Notes: generated from the letters alone by a model not told the origin. A DNA stretch of 64,000 nucleotides from Lacibacter cauensis (GCF_007830055.1 NZ_VLLE01000003.1:372001-436000), one strand, 5' to 3'; numbered from the stretch's first letter, positions 1-10,025 are shown. Program-made: numbers and translations.

Positions 1-516
1 ATCGTATGCACCCCGGTAATTATCAACAATTACTTTGTGTGTATTGATCTCTTCAGTGATGCGATCGAACAACACAATGGGCATACCACGATCGTGCAAT
101 GCTTTAATATGACTGAGATCGGTTGTTTCTGTTGCAAGTGAAATAATCAATCCATCTACCGAACGGGAGGAAAGAAACTGCAGATCCACTACTTCCCGAT
201 CGTAACTCTCATGACTTTGCGATACGATGACATTGTAACCACGATCGTATGCAATCGATTCAATACCATTAATGACCTGCGAGAAAAAACTGTTGGCAAT
301 TTCGCATACCACCACACCAATGGAGCGGCTGCGTTTTTCTTTTAAACTTAATGCAATGGGGTTGGGCTTGTAGTTGAGCTTTTCGGCACACTCCAATACC
401 AGTTGTTTTGTTTCGGCACTGATCTCATGACTGTCACGCAATGCACGTGAAATAGTAGAGGTAGAAAGTCCCAATGCCTTGGCAATATCTTTAATGGTAA
501 CAGCTTCAAATTTCAT
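1..516 (-). CDS. LacI/GalR-family transcriptional regulator (3' part cut by window edge)
   Basis: A frame open to the window edge encodes the first 172 residues of a LacI-type repressor. Residues 5-55 form the helix-turn-helix and hinge: TIKDIAKALGLSTSTISRAL, then the typical NYKPNPIA. The periplasmic-binding-protein-like sensor domain follows (RSIGVVVCEIANSFFSQVI). The start is the ATG at 514-516; a likely -7 box (TATCTTTA, one mismatch) lies at 533-540. It is divergent from the susC operon, so it probably controls the pectin locus in response to a uronate-derived ligand. The family and the missing C-terminus are seen directly; ligand and targets are inferred. A candidate operator occurs at 651-682 and again near 25.5 kb. 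Confidence 0.93.
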   Translation of the reverse strand, partial: MKFEAVTIKDIAKALGLSTSTISRALRDSHEISAETKQLVLECAEKLNYKPNPIALSLKEKRSRSIGVVVCEIANSFFSQVINGIESIAYDRGYNVIVSQSHESYDREVVDLQFLSSRSVDGLIISLATETTDLSHIKALHDRGMPIVLFDRITEEINTHKVIVDNYRGAYD

Positions 517-891
517 AACTGCAATGTTGCGCTAAAGATAGATGATAAAAATCTTAAATGACAGGAGGCCCTCTTCAGTTTTTGCATAACCAATTGTGAA
601 TCATTAAAAAGCAAAAAACAGACAGCACAGGATAGTTGCGGAAAAATGGCATCGTTCTCGGGAACGATTGCGTAAATAAACCCTTCTGCAGGCCTTTACG
701 ATTCGTTAAAATGTAGGTAGACTTGTTTTGTTAAACGAACGGATTTGCTTGTATTGAACGAAACCAAAACATAAGATTTTACATCGGCCATTAACCAGTT
801 AACGATTCAAAACAATCACCAAAACATTCAACTTTTTTATTGCATCCCCTTGCAGTAAAAGTCTATTGATTATTTAAAAACTAAACACAGT
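517..891. promoter_or_regulatory. Divergent intergenic region between lacI-type gene and susC
   Basis: This is the only gap longer than 300 bases. It carries a 7+7 bp inverted repeat at 651-668 (ATCGTTC, 4-nt spacer, GAACGAT) running into a 20-bp sequence found again at 25510-25529. Further ACGA-type half-sites occur near 698, 735, 757 and 801. I see no convincing TTTG/TAnnTTTG promoter for susC and no open reading frame of note. The susC start has no clear Shine-Dalgarno sequence. Confidence 0.6.
651..682. promoter_or_regulatory. Putative LacI-type operator, copy 1
   Basis: The inverted repeat ATCGTTC/GAACGAT (651-657 and 662-668) overlaps AACGATTGCGTAAATAAACC (663-682). The same 20 bases recur without a mismatch at 25510-25529 before the GH28 gene. 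Position beside the regulator gene and in front of susC supports an operator; binding is inferred. Confidence 0.6.
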
Positions 892-3800
892 ATGAAACAG
901 TTTTTCTCCCTGTTTTTGCTTTGCATGTGTTGTACGATTGCAGTTGCCCAAACCCGCCAGATTAAAGGCAAGGTTACCGATGAAACCGGTGCCGGTTTAG
1001 CAGGTGTAAGTGTGCTGCTGAGCGGCGCCAATAACGGTGTGCAAACAGATGCAAATGGTAACTTTTCTATTGCTGCACCCGGTACCGGTGCAGTAACCTT
1101 AACCATCAGCTATTCCGGTTACAAACCGCAAACCATTAAAACCGATGGTAAATCGGAAGTAAACATCAGTCTTGAAAAAGATGTAGCCGCATTGGAAGAT
1201 GTGGTGGTGATCGGTTATGGTACTATTAAACGGAAAGATCTTACCGGTACTGTTTCTTCTATTGGCTCTGCTGAATTATCGAAGATACCTGTTGCCAGTG
1301 CTGCAGAAGCAATTACAGGCCGTTTACCCGGTGTACAGGTTACTACAACCGATGGCGCACCCGGTGCTGAAATTGTGATTCGTGTACGTGGTGGCGGTTC
1401 TGTAACACAGGATAACTCGCCCTTATATATCGTTGATGGTTTTCCGGTAAACAGTATCAATGATATTGCGCCTGCAGATATTGCTACCATCGATATCTTA
1501 AAAGATGCGGCTACTTCTGCTATTTATGGTGCACGTGGTGCAAATGGTGTAGTGATCATTACCACGAAATCTGCAAAGGCAGGTAAAACAACTATCTCTA
1601 TCAATTCTTTTGGTACTGCACGTACTTTACCCCGCACACTCGATGTATTATCGCCTTACGAATTTGTTTTGGCTAACTATGAGTATGCCCGTATACAAAA
1701 TCAGAGTGCGGTAGATAATTTCACCAAGTTTTTTGGTGTGTACGAAGATTTGGAATTGTACAAATACCAGAAAGGTACCAACTGGCAAAAGGAATTGTTT
1801 GGTAAACCTGTTTACTCGCAACAACATAACCTGAGTATTACAGGCGGAACATCAAAAACAAAATTCAGTTTAAGCGCTACCAACAATACCGATCAGGGAT
1901 TAATTAAAGGTTCGGGTTACATGCGCAACTATGTAAACTTTAAATTAAACCACGAAGTTTCAAAAGCATTGCGTTTCGATTATGCAACTCGTTTTGTGCA
2001 TACGGTAATTGATGGTGCAGGTTCATCCGGTTCATCGAGCTTCCGTATCGGCGATGCCATTACCACACGCCCTGTAAATGGTTTGGCCGATATCTTTACA
2101 TTAGATCCTACAGGTACGGATGATGATTATGAGCAGTTCCTCAAAAGTTTAATCAATCCATCTAAACTCATTGCACAGGATTATCGCAAGCGTTTGAATT
2201 ATACATTCAATACCAACCTTGCTGCTACCTGGAATATTGTTCCTGCGCTTTCTTACCGTACCGAGTTCAGTCTCGATCTTGGTTTCGGACAAAATAAACG
2301 TTACTACGGTCCGTTAACCGGTGAATCAAGAAACGTTGGTGGTAACTTACCACTTGGCGAGTTAACCAATTCCAACTCGAATGGTTATCGCTGGACGAAT
2401 ACATTGAACTATAAAAAAGAAATCGGCAAACACGATTTTACTTTCCTTGCCGGTCAGGAAATCAATGTACTCAACAGAGGTTTTTCTGAGTTTAACCGTG
2501 CAAAATTCTTTGCCGAAAATATTCAGCCCGAAAAAATGTTTGCCAACATGACGCTTGGTACACAAGACCGTCATACGACCACTGTATTTGCAGGTGAGCG
2601 TATTGCTTCATTCTTCGGACGTGTTACCTACCAGTTCGACTCCCGTTACTTACTTACACTCACAGCACGTGCCGATGGATCAACCAAGTTTGCACCCGGC
2701 AAGCAATGGGGTTTGTTCCCTGCTGCAGCGTTTGCATGGCGAGTATCGCAGGAAGAGTTCATGAGCAATGTAAAATTTGTGAACGATCTGAAAGTACGTT
2801 TAAGTTACGGACAGGCGGGTAACAACCGTATTCCAAACGATTTGTGGAGAGTACAATTTGCGCCAACCGACTTCCGTACCATTGGTTTTGGCGATGTTGC
2901 TAATCCCTACTACGGTTATGCATCCTCGTTATTACCTAATCCGGATATTAAATGGGAAACAACCGTTACCCGTAACGCCGGTTTAGATTTTACATTATTT
3001 AAACAACGTTTATCCGGTTCGTTCGATGTGTATTGGAACACGACGAAAGACCTGTTAGTAGAATCAGATATTCCGCAGATCACCGGTTTCTCTAAACAGC
3101 AACGTAACATCGGCCAAACATCTAACAGAGGTATTGAGCTGGGTTTAACCGGTACCATTGTACAGTCGAAGAATTTTCAACTGAATGGTACATTCAATAT
3201 CGGTATCAATAAATCGAAAATTGATAAGCTGGATGGTGTGAACGAAAAGCCATTCTCCTCTAACTGGGCCGGTACCGATCTGAAAACACAAGACGATTAC
3301 CGTGTGTATGTTGGCCGTACTATTGGTTTAATGTATGGTTATGTAACAGATGGTATGTATACAGTTAACGATTTTGATTCGTACAACCCTATTACCAGAA
3401 CCTATGCTTTGAAAGCAGGTGTGGTTAATGTTGGTTCGTTCCTTGGTGGTGCTGCTGGTGTTCGCCCGGGTGTAATGAAACTGAAAGATCTCAATGGCGA
3501 TGGTGTTATTACAGCAGCCGATCGCCAGGTAATCGGCAGTGCATTACCCAGGCACACAGGTGGTTTTGGTTTGAGTGCCGTGTATAAAGGTTTCGACCTG
3601 AGTGCAAACTTTAACTGGGTTGTAGGGAATGATATTTACAATACCGGTAAAATTTCGTTCAATCAGTTTTACCGCACCAGCTATGGTAACATGCTTAACA
3701 CTGTTAATTCTGATAACCGGTTTAAGTATATTGATGCAGCCGGTAATCTTGTTACCGATCTTACTGAGTTAGGCAAGCTGAATGCGAACGCAAAAATATG

Positions 3801-4113
3801 GTCGCCTTTCTCTTTTGGTACAGCTGTTCCCGTGTTTCATTCGTGGGCGGTGGAAGATGGTTCGTTCCTGCGGTTAAACAATCTTTCATTGGGTTATTCT
3901 TTACCTAAGAATATGATTTCTTCACTTCGTATGACCAAGGTGCGTGTATACGCAACCGTGTACAATGCGTTCTTATGGACGAAGTATTCCGGCTACGATC
4001 CGGAAGTAAGTTCAACCAGAAGTGATGGTTACTCACAGTTAACACCCGGTGTTGATTATTCGGCTTATCCAAAGAGCCGCAACTACACGCTCGGTATTAA
4101 TGTAACATTCTAA
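892..4113 (+). CDS. SusC-type TonB-dependent outer-membrane transporter
   Basis: At 1073 residues this is a typical SusC/RagA importer: with its SusD partner it takes pectic oligosaccharides through the outer membrane using TonB energy. A signal peptide ends at about residue 19 (AVAQ). Residues 24-105 are a carboxypeptidase-regulatory-like domain (IKGKVTDETGAGLAGVSV). The plug starts near residue 104 with the SusC signature VVVIGYGTIKRKDLTG, and the 22-strand barrel runs to the C-terminus, ending in an aromatic residue (GINVTF). The susD gene follows after 29 nt, so they are surely co-transcribed. Substrate is inferred from the surrounding pectinases; the family call is very safe. Confidence 0.95.
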   Translation: MKQFFSLFLLCMCCTIAVAQTRQIKGKVTDETGAGLAGVSVLLSGANNGVQTDANGNFSIAAPGTGAVTLTISYSGYKPQTIKTDGKSEVNISLEKDVAALEDVVVIGYGTIKRKDLTGTVSSIGSAELSKIPVASAAEAITGRLPGVQVTTTDGAPGAEIVIRVRGGGSVTQDNSPLYIVDGFPVNSINDIAPADIATIDILKDAATSAIYGARGANGVVIITTKSAKAGKTTISINSFGTARTLPRTLDVLSPYEFVLANYEYARIQNQSAVDNFTKFFGVYEDLELYKYQKGTNWQKELFGKPVYSQQHNLSITGGTSKTKFSLSATNNTDQGLIKGSGYMRNYVNFKLNHEVSKALRFDYATRFVHTVIDGAGSSGSSSFRIGDAITTRPVNGLADIFTLDPTGTDDDYEQFLKSLINPSKLIAQDYRKRLNYTFNTNLAATWNIVPALSYRTEFSLDLGFGQNKRYYGPLTGESRNVGGNLPLGELTNSNSNGYRWTNTLNYKKEIGKHDFTFLAGQEINVLNRGFSEFNRAKFFAENIQPEKMFANMTLGTQDRHTTTVFAGERIASFFGRVTYQFDSRYLLTLTARADGSTKFAPGKQWGLFPAAAFAWRVSQEEFMSNVKFVNDLKVRLSYGQAGNNRIPNDLWRVQFAPTDFRTIGFGDVANPYYGYASSLLPNPDIKWETTVTRNAGLDFTLFKQRLSGSFDVYWNTTKDLLVESDIPQITGFSKQQRNIGQTSNRGIELGLTGTIVQSKNFQLNGTFNIGINKSKIDKLDGVNEKPFSSNWAGTDLKTQDDYRVYVGRTIGLMYGYVTDGMYTVNDFDSYNPITRTYALKAGVVNVGSFLGGAAGVRPGVMKLKDLNGDGVITAADRQVIGSALPRHTGGFGLSAVYKGFDLSANFNWVVGNDIYNTGKISFNQFYRTSYGNMLNTVNSDNRFKYIDAAGNLVTDLTELGKLNANAKIWSPFSFGTAVPVFHSWAVEDGSFLRLNNLSLGYSLPKNMISSLRMTKVRVYATVYNAFLWTKYSGYDPEVSSTRSDGYSQLTPGVDYSAYPKSRNYTLGINVTF

Positions 4114-4142
4114 CCTGTATTGATCAAACAAAAGAAATTGCC

Positions 4143-5972
4143 ATGAAAAAATTATATGTCATTTTATTTGTTCTTGCTGCAGGTATCCTGCAATCGTGCA
4201 AGAAATTTTTAACAGCCGATTCGCCATCCAACTTCACACCCGAGTATGTGTTTGCGAGTGAAGCCGATGCAAAAAAATCGGTGAACAGTGTGTATGCATT
4301 GTTTAACCAGGATGCGTATACCTCCAGATTGTCGAACAACTTTGCGGGTAACACCGATATTGAATGTGGTGGTGTTTCTGCATCGCCCGATAACTCACGT
4401 CGTGATATCTGGTCGTTCGAATGTACACCGGCCAATGCCGATTTATTAACGGTTTGGAACAATGGTTTTAATGCCATTAACCGTGCCAACGAATGCGAAA
4501 AAGGTTTACTGGAAGTGGGCCTGGTAAAAGAACCCAACAGCAAAGTTATGAACAACCTGTTGGGCGAAGTAAGAGCACTGCGTGCTTTGTGGTATTACTG
4601 GCTCATTAATCACTGGGGCGATGTACCATTTAAAACCAAACCTTCACGTGCGGGTGATAATTTCTATTTACCAAGAACAGGCAGGGATACGATTCTGTCT
4701 TTTCTCATCAAGGATCTGATGGAGGTAGAGCCAAAGATGGCCTGGGCTGATGAACTGGATTACGGTATTGAACGGATCAACCGTGAGTTTGTGATTGGAT
4801 TTATTGCACGTTTGGCAATGATGCGTGGCGGTTATTCGCTGCAACCCGATTTAACGATGAAGCGTAAAGATGATTATCGTGAATACTACCAGATTGCGAA
4901 TACGTATGCAAAAAAGCTGATCGATCTGAAGCCTCGTGCTTTACCCGATTATGCAACAGTATTCATGAACGAGAACAAATACATCAAACCTGTTAACAGC
5001 GACGTATTGTACGAAGTAGCGTTTCATCCCGGCTTTGGTGATGTGGGTTGGAACAATGGTGTGCGTGTAGATGCAGGCACACATCCATACGGTTCAGGTT
5101 CTAACTATTTATCATTTCCGATTACGTATTATCATTCTTTCGATACAACCGATAAACGTTTGCCTGTTACCTGTTCTATTATTTATTACGATAAAGATCT
5201 TTTACAGCAACCTTCCGGTGCCACCTCAATTGCTCCCGGTAAATGGAACAGATTACTGGTGCCAACGCCTTTAGGTTCTGCATCGGCAAAAGGTACAGGT
5301 ATTAACTGGCCGGTGATGCGTTATGCAGATGTACTGTTGTTGTTGGCAGAAAGTGAAAATGAATTGAACGGACCTACAGCTGTTGCACAGGATGCATTGC
5401 GTCTTGTTCGTCAGCGTGCGTTCCCGGAAGCATTATGGGGTGAAAAAGTAACGGCGTACATTAATTCAGTAGCTGCCGATAAACAAACCTTCTTCAATGC
5501 CATTGTAAACGAACGTGCATGGGAGTTTGGTGGTGAGTGCTTGCGTAAATACGATCTGGCACGCTGGAACCTGTTTGGTAAAAAAGTAGCCGACACACGA
5601 AATACACTTGCACAAATGGGTATTGATGGTAATGCAGGAACAGGTACCTATGCACAACTGCCCGATTACCTGTATTACAAACGTAACAGCGATGGTACCA
5701 TCAGCTGGTACAACAAGTTTAAAAAACCGGCTGTAGAACCACCATTAAAAGATGTGCCTTCTGTTGGCAGTAACCCCGATGGTTACACCCGTATTGCCTG
5801 GACAAGAGCGATGTATAACACCACCACCAGTGGCTCTGCCAACTATGTATTATGGACCTGGCGTGGTTATACCGATAATACGGGAGCATCGTCATTACGT
5901 TATATTCTGCCTTTGCACAACTCGGTTATTTCGAGCAGTCTTGGTGTATTACAAAACCAATATGGTTACTGA
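4143..5972 (+). CDS. SusD/RagB-type surface glycan-binding lipoprotein
   Basis: This 609-residue lipoprotein forms the lid of the SusC transporter and binds glycan at the cell surface. The signal peptide ends in the lipobox LQSC with Cys19, followed by KKFL, as in many SusD proteins. The N-terminal half has the TPR-like helical pattern (ALRALWYYWLINHWGDVPF), and the C-terminal half has the RagB/SusD end (NERAWEFGGECLRKYDLARW). It lies 29 nt after susC. Ligand specificity cannot be read from sequence; pectin or rhamnogalacturonan fragments are inferred from context. Confidence 0.95.
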   Translation: MKKLYVILFVLAAGILQSCKKFLTADSPSNFTPEYVFASEADAKKSVNSVYALFNQDAYTSRLSNNFAGNTDIECGGVSASPDNSRRDIWSFECTPANADLLTVWNNGFNAINRANECEKGLLEVGLVKEPNSKVMNNLLGEVRALRALWYYWLINHWGDVPFKTKPSRAGDNFYLPRTGRDTILSFLIKDLMEVEPKMAWADELDYGIERINREFVIGFIARLAMMRGGYSLQPDLTMKRKDDYREYYQIANTYAKKLIDLKPRALPDYATVFMNENKYIKPVNSDVLYEVAFHPGFGDVGWNNGVRVDAGTHPYGSGSNYLSFPITYYHSFDTTDKRLPVTCSIIYYDKDLLQQPSGATSIAPGKWNRLLVPTPLGSASAKGTGINWPVMRYADVLLLLAESENELNGPTAVAQDALRLVRQRAFPEALWGEKVTAYINSVAADKQTFFNAIVNERAWEFGGECLRKYDLARWNLFGKKVADTRNTLAQMGIDGNAGTGTYAQLPDYLYYKRNSDGTISWYNKFKKPAVEPPLKDVPSVGSNPDGYTRIAWTRAMYNTTTSGSANYVLWTWRGYTDNTGASSLRYILPLHNSVISSSLGVLQNQYGY

Positions 5973-6005
5973 TAAAACTCATTGGCCATTCTAAAAAAAA
6001 TTGCA

Positions 6006-7580
6006 ATGAAGAAATTACTTTTTATATCGCTGGCTGCAATGGTAGTGTTGTTTGCCTGCAAAAAAATGGATGATCCGGGTGAGGCGCCACGCCTGTTCCG
6101 TCCGGTGATTAAAGATGCACTGGAATCGAACGGTAACTGGATCAAAGTATCCTGGCAGGCTGTAACCGGTTCTGCTTCTTACACAGCTGAAATAAGTGTG
6201 GACAGTTTCCGCACCATTGCCGCCAGTGTAAAAATTGATACCAATGTGCATTTGTTTGAAAATCTCTACTGGGAAAAAGTATACCAGGTAAGGGTTAAAG
6301 CCAATGCTGCCGATACATCGAAGAGTTCGAAGTTTGCAGATTTAGGCGCTATTAAAACAGCCCGCTTCCCCACTATTTTAAATGTGCCGGGCTTAAGTGA
6401 TGTAAACGACAACTCGGTGAAAGTTAGCTGGACAAACAGCGGTGCAGCAGTAACCGAAATTAAAATACTGCTTGCAACCGACAGCTCTGTAGTGAGTACA
6501 ACAGCTTTAAATGCAACGGATATTACCAATGCATACAAGATCATCTCGGGTTTAAGTGGTTCTACATCGTACATCATTTTCCTGTACAGCGGAGCTACTG
6601 TGCGTGGCTGGGCAAACTTTACTACAAAAGCCCCGCTAACAGGTGCAATTATTGATTTGCGTGGCATTACCGGCCGAGCAAGTGTTTTGCAGGATACAAT
6701 CCCCATTGTTGCATCGGGCAGTATTATTTTATTGAAGCGTGGTGAAACCTATAACATCAGCTCTACCACCAACATCAACAAAACACTTACGTTCCTTGCG
6801 GGTGCCGATTTGTTGAACCCGAATAAGCCGGTTATTTACATGCCTGCCAATTTCAACATTACATCAGGCAGTACTATCGATTCAATTGTGTTTAATGATG
6901 TGGTGTTGCGTGGCAGCGATTATGCATCCAAGTATGTATTCAACATCAACACTGCCTGCAATATTGGTAAGATCCGTTTCGAAAACTGCGTAGCGGAAAT
7001 TTTCAGGGGTGTGTTGCGTACACAAAGTCAGCCGGCTATTATTACAAACCTCGAAATGAACAACTGTATTGTAGACAGTATTTCGAACTACGGTATATTT
7101 AATATTGATGTGGCAACAAGCCGTGCAGATAATATTAAGCTTACCAACAGTACAATTTATAAAGTAGAGAAAGTAATTACCAGCAGAAATAATTCCATCT
7201 CGGTTTTGGTTGAAAACTGTACGTTTAACGAAGCGCCTGCAGGTAACAGTTCTTCATACTATGTAGACTACAGTACATCGGGTACCAATAATGTAACCAA
7301 TGGTATTACCGTTAACAACTGCATTTTTGGTATTGGTAAAAGCAGCTCAGGTGCTTTTACGGTGCGTGATGTACGAGCCAATGCTGCAACAACCATAAAC
7401 GCAAGCAACAATTACCGTACATCCGATCATTTATCGGCTGGTAACGATTTGCCAAACATTATTACCTATACAAAAACCGCAGCACAGATCTGGCAAGATC
7501 CTGCTACGGGAAATTTTAAAATTATCGATAATACATTTCCGGGCAGAAGTACTTCGGGCGATCCACGCTGGAGACTGTAA
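6006..7580 (+). CDS. DUF5123/DUF4957-like surface lipoprotein with Fn3 domains and beta-helix
   Basis: The likely start is the ATG at 6006 rather than an upstream TTG at 5982, because only 6006 gives a clean lipoprotein signal (LFAC, Cys18). The protein is 524 residues: two fibronectin-III-like domains (about 26-115 and 118-205), then a long repetitive region with ladders of Asn, Ile and Val typical of a right-handed beta-helix. Such proteins follow SusD in pectin loci and are thought to be surface glycan-binding proteins or lyase-like modules. No lyase catalytic residues are evident to me, so binding is the preferred role. It begins 33 nt after susD and ends just before a strong terminator. 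Confidence 0.75.
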   Translation: MKKLLFISLAAMVVLFACKKMDDPGEAPRLFRPVIKDALESNGNWIKVSWQAVTGSASYTAEISVDSFRTIAASVKIDTNVHLFENLYWEKVYQVRVKANAADTSKSSKFADLGAIKTARFPTILNVPGLSDVNDNSVKVSWTNSGAAVTEIKILLATDSSVVSTTALNATDITNAYKIISGLSGSTSYIIFLYSGATVRGWANFTTKAPLTGAIIDLRGITGRASVLQDTIPIVASGSIILLKRGETYNISSTTNINKTLTFLAGADLLNPNKPVIYMPANFNITSGSTIDSIVFNDVVLRGSDYASKYVFNINTACNIGKIRFENCVAEIFRGVLRTQSQPAIITNLEMNNCIVDSISNYGIFNIDVATSRADNIKLTNSTIYKVEKVITSRNNSISVLVENCTFNEAPAGNSSSYYVDYSTSGTNNVTNGITVNNCIFGIGKSSSGAFTVRDVRANAATTINASNNYRTSDHLSAGNDLPNIITYTKTAAQIWQDPATGNFKIIDNTFPGRSTSGDPRWRL

Positions 7581-7596
7581 GGAAGTAAAACCATTT

Positions 7597-7632
7597 AACG
7601 CCGCAGTATAAACATCTACTGCGGCGTTTTTC
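7597..7632 (+). terminator. Intrinsic terminator after the susCD-lipoprotein operon
   Basis: A perfect 12-bp stem (7597-7608 with 7617-7628) with an 8-nt loop is followed by a short T-run. It separates the binding/transport operon from the downstream enzyme genes. Confidence 0.85.
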
Positions 7633-7721
7633 CCAAAACCTGTTGTTAACGAGAAGCTGCTGCAAAAAAATTGCAACGTATTTCTATTGAAATGCTTTGC
7701 GTAATTGATTAAACAAACAGG

Positions 7722-9158
7722 ATGAAACAGAATAAGTTTATGACAGTACTTGGAGCCGTATTCGTATGCGCTTCCTTTTACGCTTGTGCTCAACAGAAAC
7801 AAATTTCTATTCAAACAGAAACAGCAGCTATTGCTTTTCCCGGTGCGGAAGGCTTTGGCAAATACACAACCGGTGGCCGTGGTGGTAAAGTAATGATCGT
7901 TACTAACCTCAATGATAATGGCCCAGGTAGTTTTCGTGAAGCTGCAGAAGCAAAAGGCAAACGCATGGTGGTGTTCGCCGTATCAGGAACCATTCATCTC
8001 GAAACAAAATTGTTTATTAAAGGCGATATTACTGTTGCCGGGCAAACAGCTCCGGGCGATGGTATTTGTTTTGCCGATCAACCAGTGAGTTTAGCAGGTG
8101 ATAATATCATTGTTCGATACATCCGTGTACGCATGGGCGATAAATACCAGCGACAAAAAGGAATGGTGGATGGTAGTGGTGGCGATGATGCATTTGGCGC
8201 ATCGGGCCGCAAGCATATCATCATCGATCATTGTTCGTTCAGCTGGAGTACCGATGAAGTATGTTCGGTTTACAAAGGCGATAGTACCACCTTGCAATGG
8301 AATATCATTACCGAACCACTCAACTACTCGTATCATTTTGAAACAGGTGATAAGGACTGGGAGCACCATGGTTATGGTGGTATCTGGGGCGGACAACATT
8401 TATCTGCCCATCATAATTTATTTGCACATTGTGTAAGCCGTAACCCACGCTTCAATGGTGCACGACTTGGAGCCGATGCAGAGTTTGTTGATTTCCGCAA
8501 CAATGTGATCTATAACTGGCAGCACAATAATGTGTATGGCGGCGAAGGTGGTACATATAATATGGTGAACAATTATTACAAGTATGGTCCGGTTACCAAT
8601 AAAAATGTTCGCAGTAGAATTGTTAATCCTTCCAAACTAGACAAACAACCTTTCGGCCGGTTTTATGTAGAAGGCAATTATGTGGATGGTGCACCCGATG
8701 TAACAAGCAATAATTTATTAGGTGTACATCCCGATCCGAAAGGAACTGAAGAAGAAAGAAAAACAGTTGTGCAAACTGTTGCATTCCCAACAATTGCTAT
8801 TCCGGTACAAACAGCAGAAGATGCTTATAGAATTATTCTGCAGCAAGTAGGGGCTTCATTCCAAAGAGATACGATGGATGCACGCATCATCAACAATGTC
8901 ATCAATCGTACCGGTGCAATTATTGATGTGCAGGGACATTATCCGCATCACTCAGCTTTTGAAATCACCACCAATGCATGGCCCGTTTTGAAATCCGAAC
9001 CAGCTGCTGTTGATACCGATAAAGACGGTATGCCCGATGAATGGGAAAAGAAAAATGGGTTAAATGCAAAGGATGCAGCTGATGCAAGTCAATACAAACT
9101 TCATCAGCAGTATACCAATATTGAAGTTTACATTAATAGCTTGGTGAAAACGAATTGA
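7722..9158 (+). CDS. Pectate lyase, polysaccharide lyase family 1, lipoprotein
   Basis: This 478-residue enzyme should cleave de-esterified homogalacturonan by beta-elimination. The N-terminus has a lipobox (FYAC, Cys22), so it is probably membrane-anchored. The PL1 parallel beta-helix starts at about residue 38 (FPGAEGFGKYTTGGRGG), with AGQTAPGDGICFADQ, the acidic calcium-site region DGSGGDDAFG, IIDHCSFSWSTDE, and the catalytic-arginine segment SRNPRFNG. The C-terminus has a calcium-binding DTDKDGMPDEWEKKNGL motif, common as an end module in PL1 proteins of this phylum. Its PL1 part closely resembles the N-terminal part of the large protein encoded at 10026, pointing to an ancient tandem duplication. 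Confidence 0.92.
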   Translation: MKQNKFMTVLGAVFVCASFYACAQQKQISIQTETAAIAFPGAEGFGKYTTGGRGGKVMIVTNLNDNGPGSFREAAEAKGKRMVVFAVSGTIHLETKLFIKGDITVAGQTAPGDGICFADQPVSLAGDNIIVRYIRVRMGDKYQRQKGMVDGSGGDDAFGASGRKHIIIDHCSFSWSTDEVCSVYKGDSTTLQWNIITEPLNYSYHFETGDKDWEHHGYGGIWGGQHLSAHHNLFAHCVSRNPRFNGARLGADAEFVDFRNNVIYNWQHNNVYGGEGGTYNMVNNYYKYGPVTNKNVRSRIVNPSKLDKQPFGRFYVEGNYVDGAPDVTSNNLLGVHPDPKGTEEERKTVVQTVAFPTIAIPVQTAEDAYRIILQQVGASFQRDTMDARIINNVINRTGAIIDVQGHYPHHSAFEITTNAWPVLKSEPAAVDTDKDGMPDEWEKKNGLNAKDAADASQYKLHQQYTNIEVYINSLVKTN

Positions 9159-9212
9159 TGAGGATTGTAAAAAGAAAAATGAGTTAGCACTATTGTATAA
9201 TTAAAATACGAT

Positions 9213-9255
9213 AGCCTGGCCTCCCTCTCTTTTGGAGAGGAACGAGGGTGAGGCT
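9213..9255. repeat. Intergenic palindromic repeat, CCCTCTC-TTTTG-GAGAGG type
   Basis: The outer arms AGCCT and AGGCT enclose an imperfect hairpin with CTCTC/GAGAG at its centre. The sequence resembles a hairpin family dispersed between genes in many bacterial genomes. It lies between the PL1 gene and the acetylesterase gene and lacks a T-run, so it is not a clear terminator. Confidence 0.6.
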
Positions 9256-9270
9256 GTTTAATTAAGTAAG

Positions 9271-10014
9271 ATGAAGAAAGTTGTTTTATTGTTTGCATTG
9301 CCGCTGTTTGCTTTGATGTTGCCGCCAAAAAAGAAGATCAAACTCTTTATTGCAGGCGATAGCACTGCCAGTATTAAAGAGGTAAAAGCTTATCCTGAAA
9401 ACGGATGGGGAATGCCTTTTGTATATTTCTGGGATTCAACTGTAACTATAGTCAACAAAGCAAAAAACGGCAGAAGTACTTCTTCTTTTCAAACAGAAGG
9501 TTTGTGGAAACAAATTATGGATGAGGTAAGTGAAGGGGATTATGTGTTCATCCAGTTTGGACATAACGATGAAGTACCTACCAAGAAAACAGCCACCACG
9601 CCGGAACAATTCAAAAACAATCTCAAAAAATTTGTAACCGAAACAAGAGAAAAGAAAGCCATTCCTGTTTTGCTTACTTCCATGGCCCGTAGAAAATTCG
9701 ACAGTACAGGTAAGATCGTTGGTACGCATGATGATTATATGAAGATTACAAGAGCTGTTGCTGCAGAAGAAAAAGTTGTTCTGCTGGATATGGATGTGCT
9801 TACGCAACAACTCTATCAGCAGTTTGGCCCGGATAATTCTGCCTTACTCTTTATGCAGCTGAAACCAGGCGAACATCCCAATCATCCGAAAGGGAAAGAT
9901 GATAATACACATTTTAATGAGTTTGGAGCCCGACTGGTTGCACAACTGGTATTGAAAGAAATTCGTGCACAACTGCCCGAACTCGCATCAAGAATTGTTA
10001 ATGCAAAAGAATAA
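9271..10014 (+). CDS. Rhamnogalacturonan acetylesterase, SGNH hydrolase (CE12-like)
   Basis: The 247-residue protein should remove acetyl groups from rhamnogalacturonan so lyases and hydrolases can act. A signal peptide precedes the catalytic block LFIAGDSTAS with Ser31. The other SGNH blocks are present: VFIQFGHND (Asn of block III) and the Asp-His pair in DNTHFNEFGA. This GDSTxS/GHND/DxxHF pattern is that of the rhamnogalacturonan acetylesterase branch rather than a general lipase. It stands 11 nt upstream of the giant pectinase gene, in the same operon. Subcellular location is periplasmic or extracellular. Confidence 0.9.
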   Translation: MKKVVLLFALPLFALMLPPKKKIKLFIAGDSTASIKEVKAYPENGWGMPFVYFWDSTVTIVNKAKNGRSTSSFQTEGLWKQIMDEVSEGDYVFIQFGHNDEVPTKKTATTPEQFKNNLKKFVTETREKKAIPVLLTSMARRKFDSTGKIVGTHDDYMKITRAVAAEEKVVLLDMDVLTQQLYQQFGPDNSALLFMQLKPGEHPNHPKGKDDNTHFNEFGARLVAQLVLKEIRAQLPELASRIVNAKE

Positions 10015-10025
10015 CTGATCGTACA

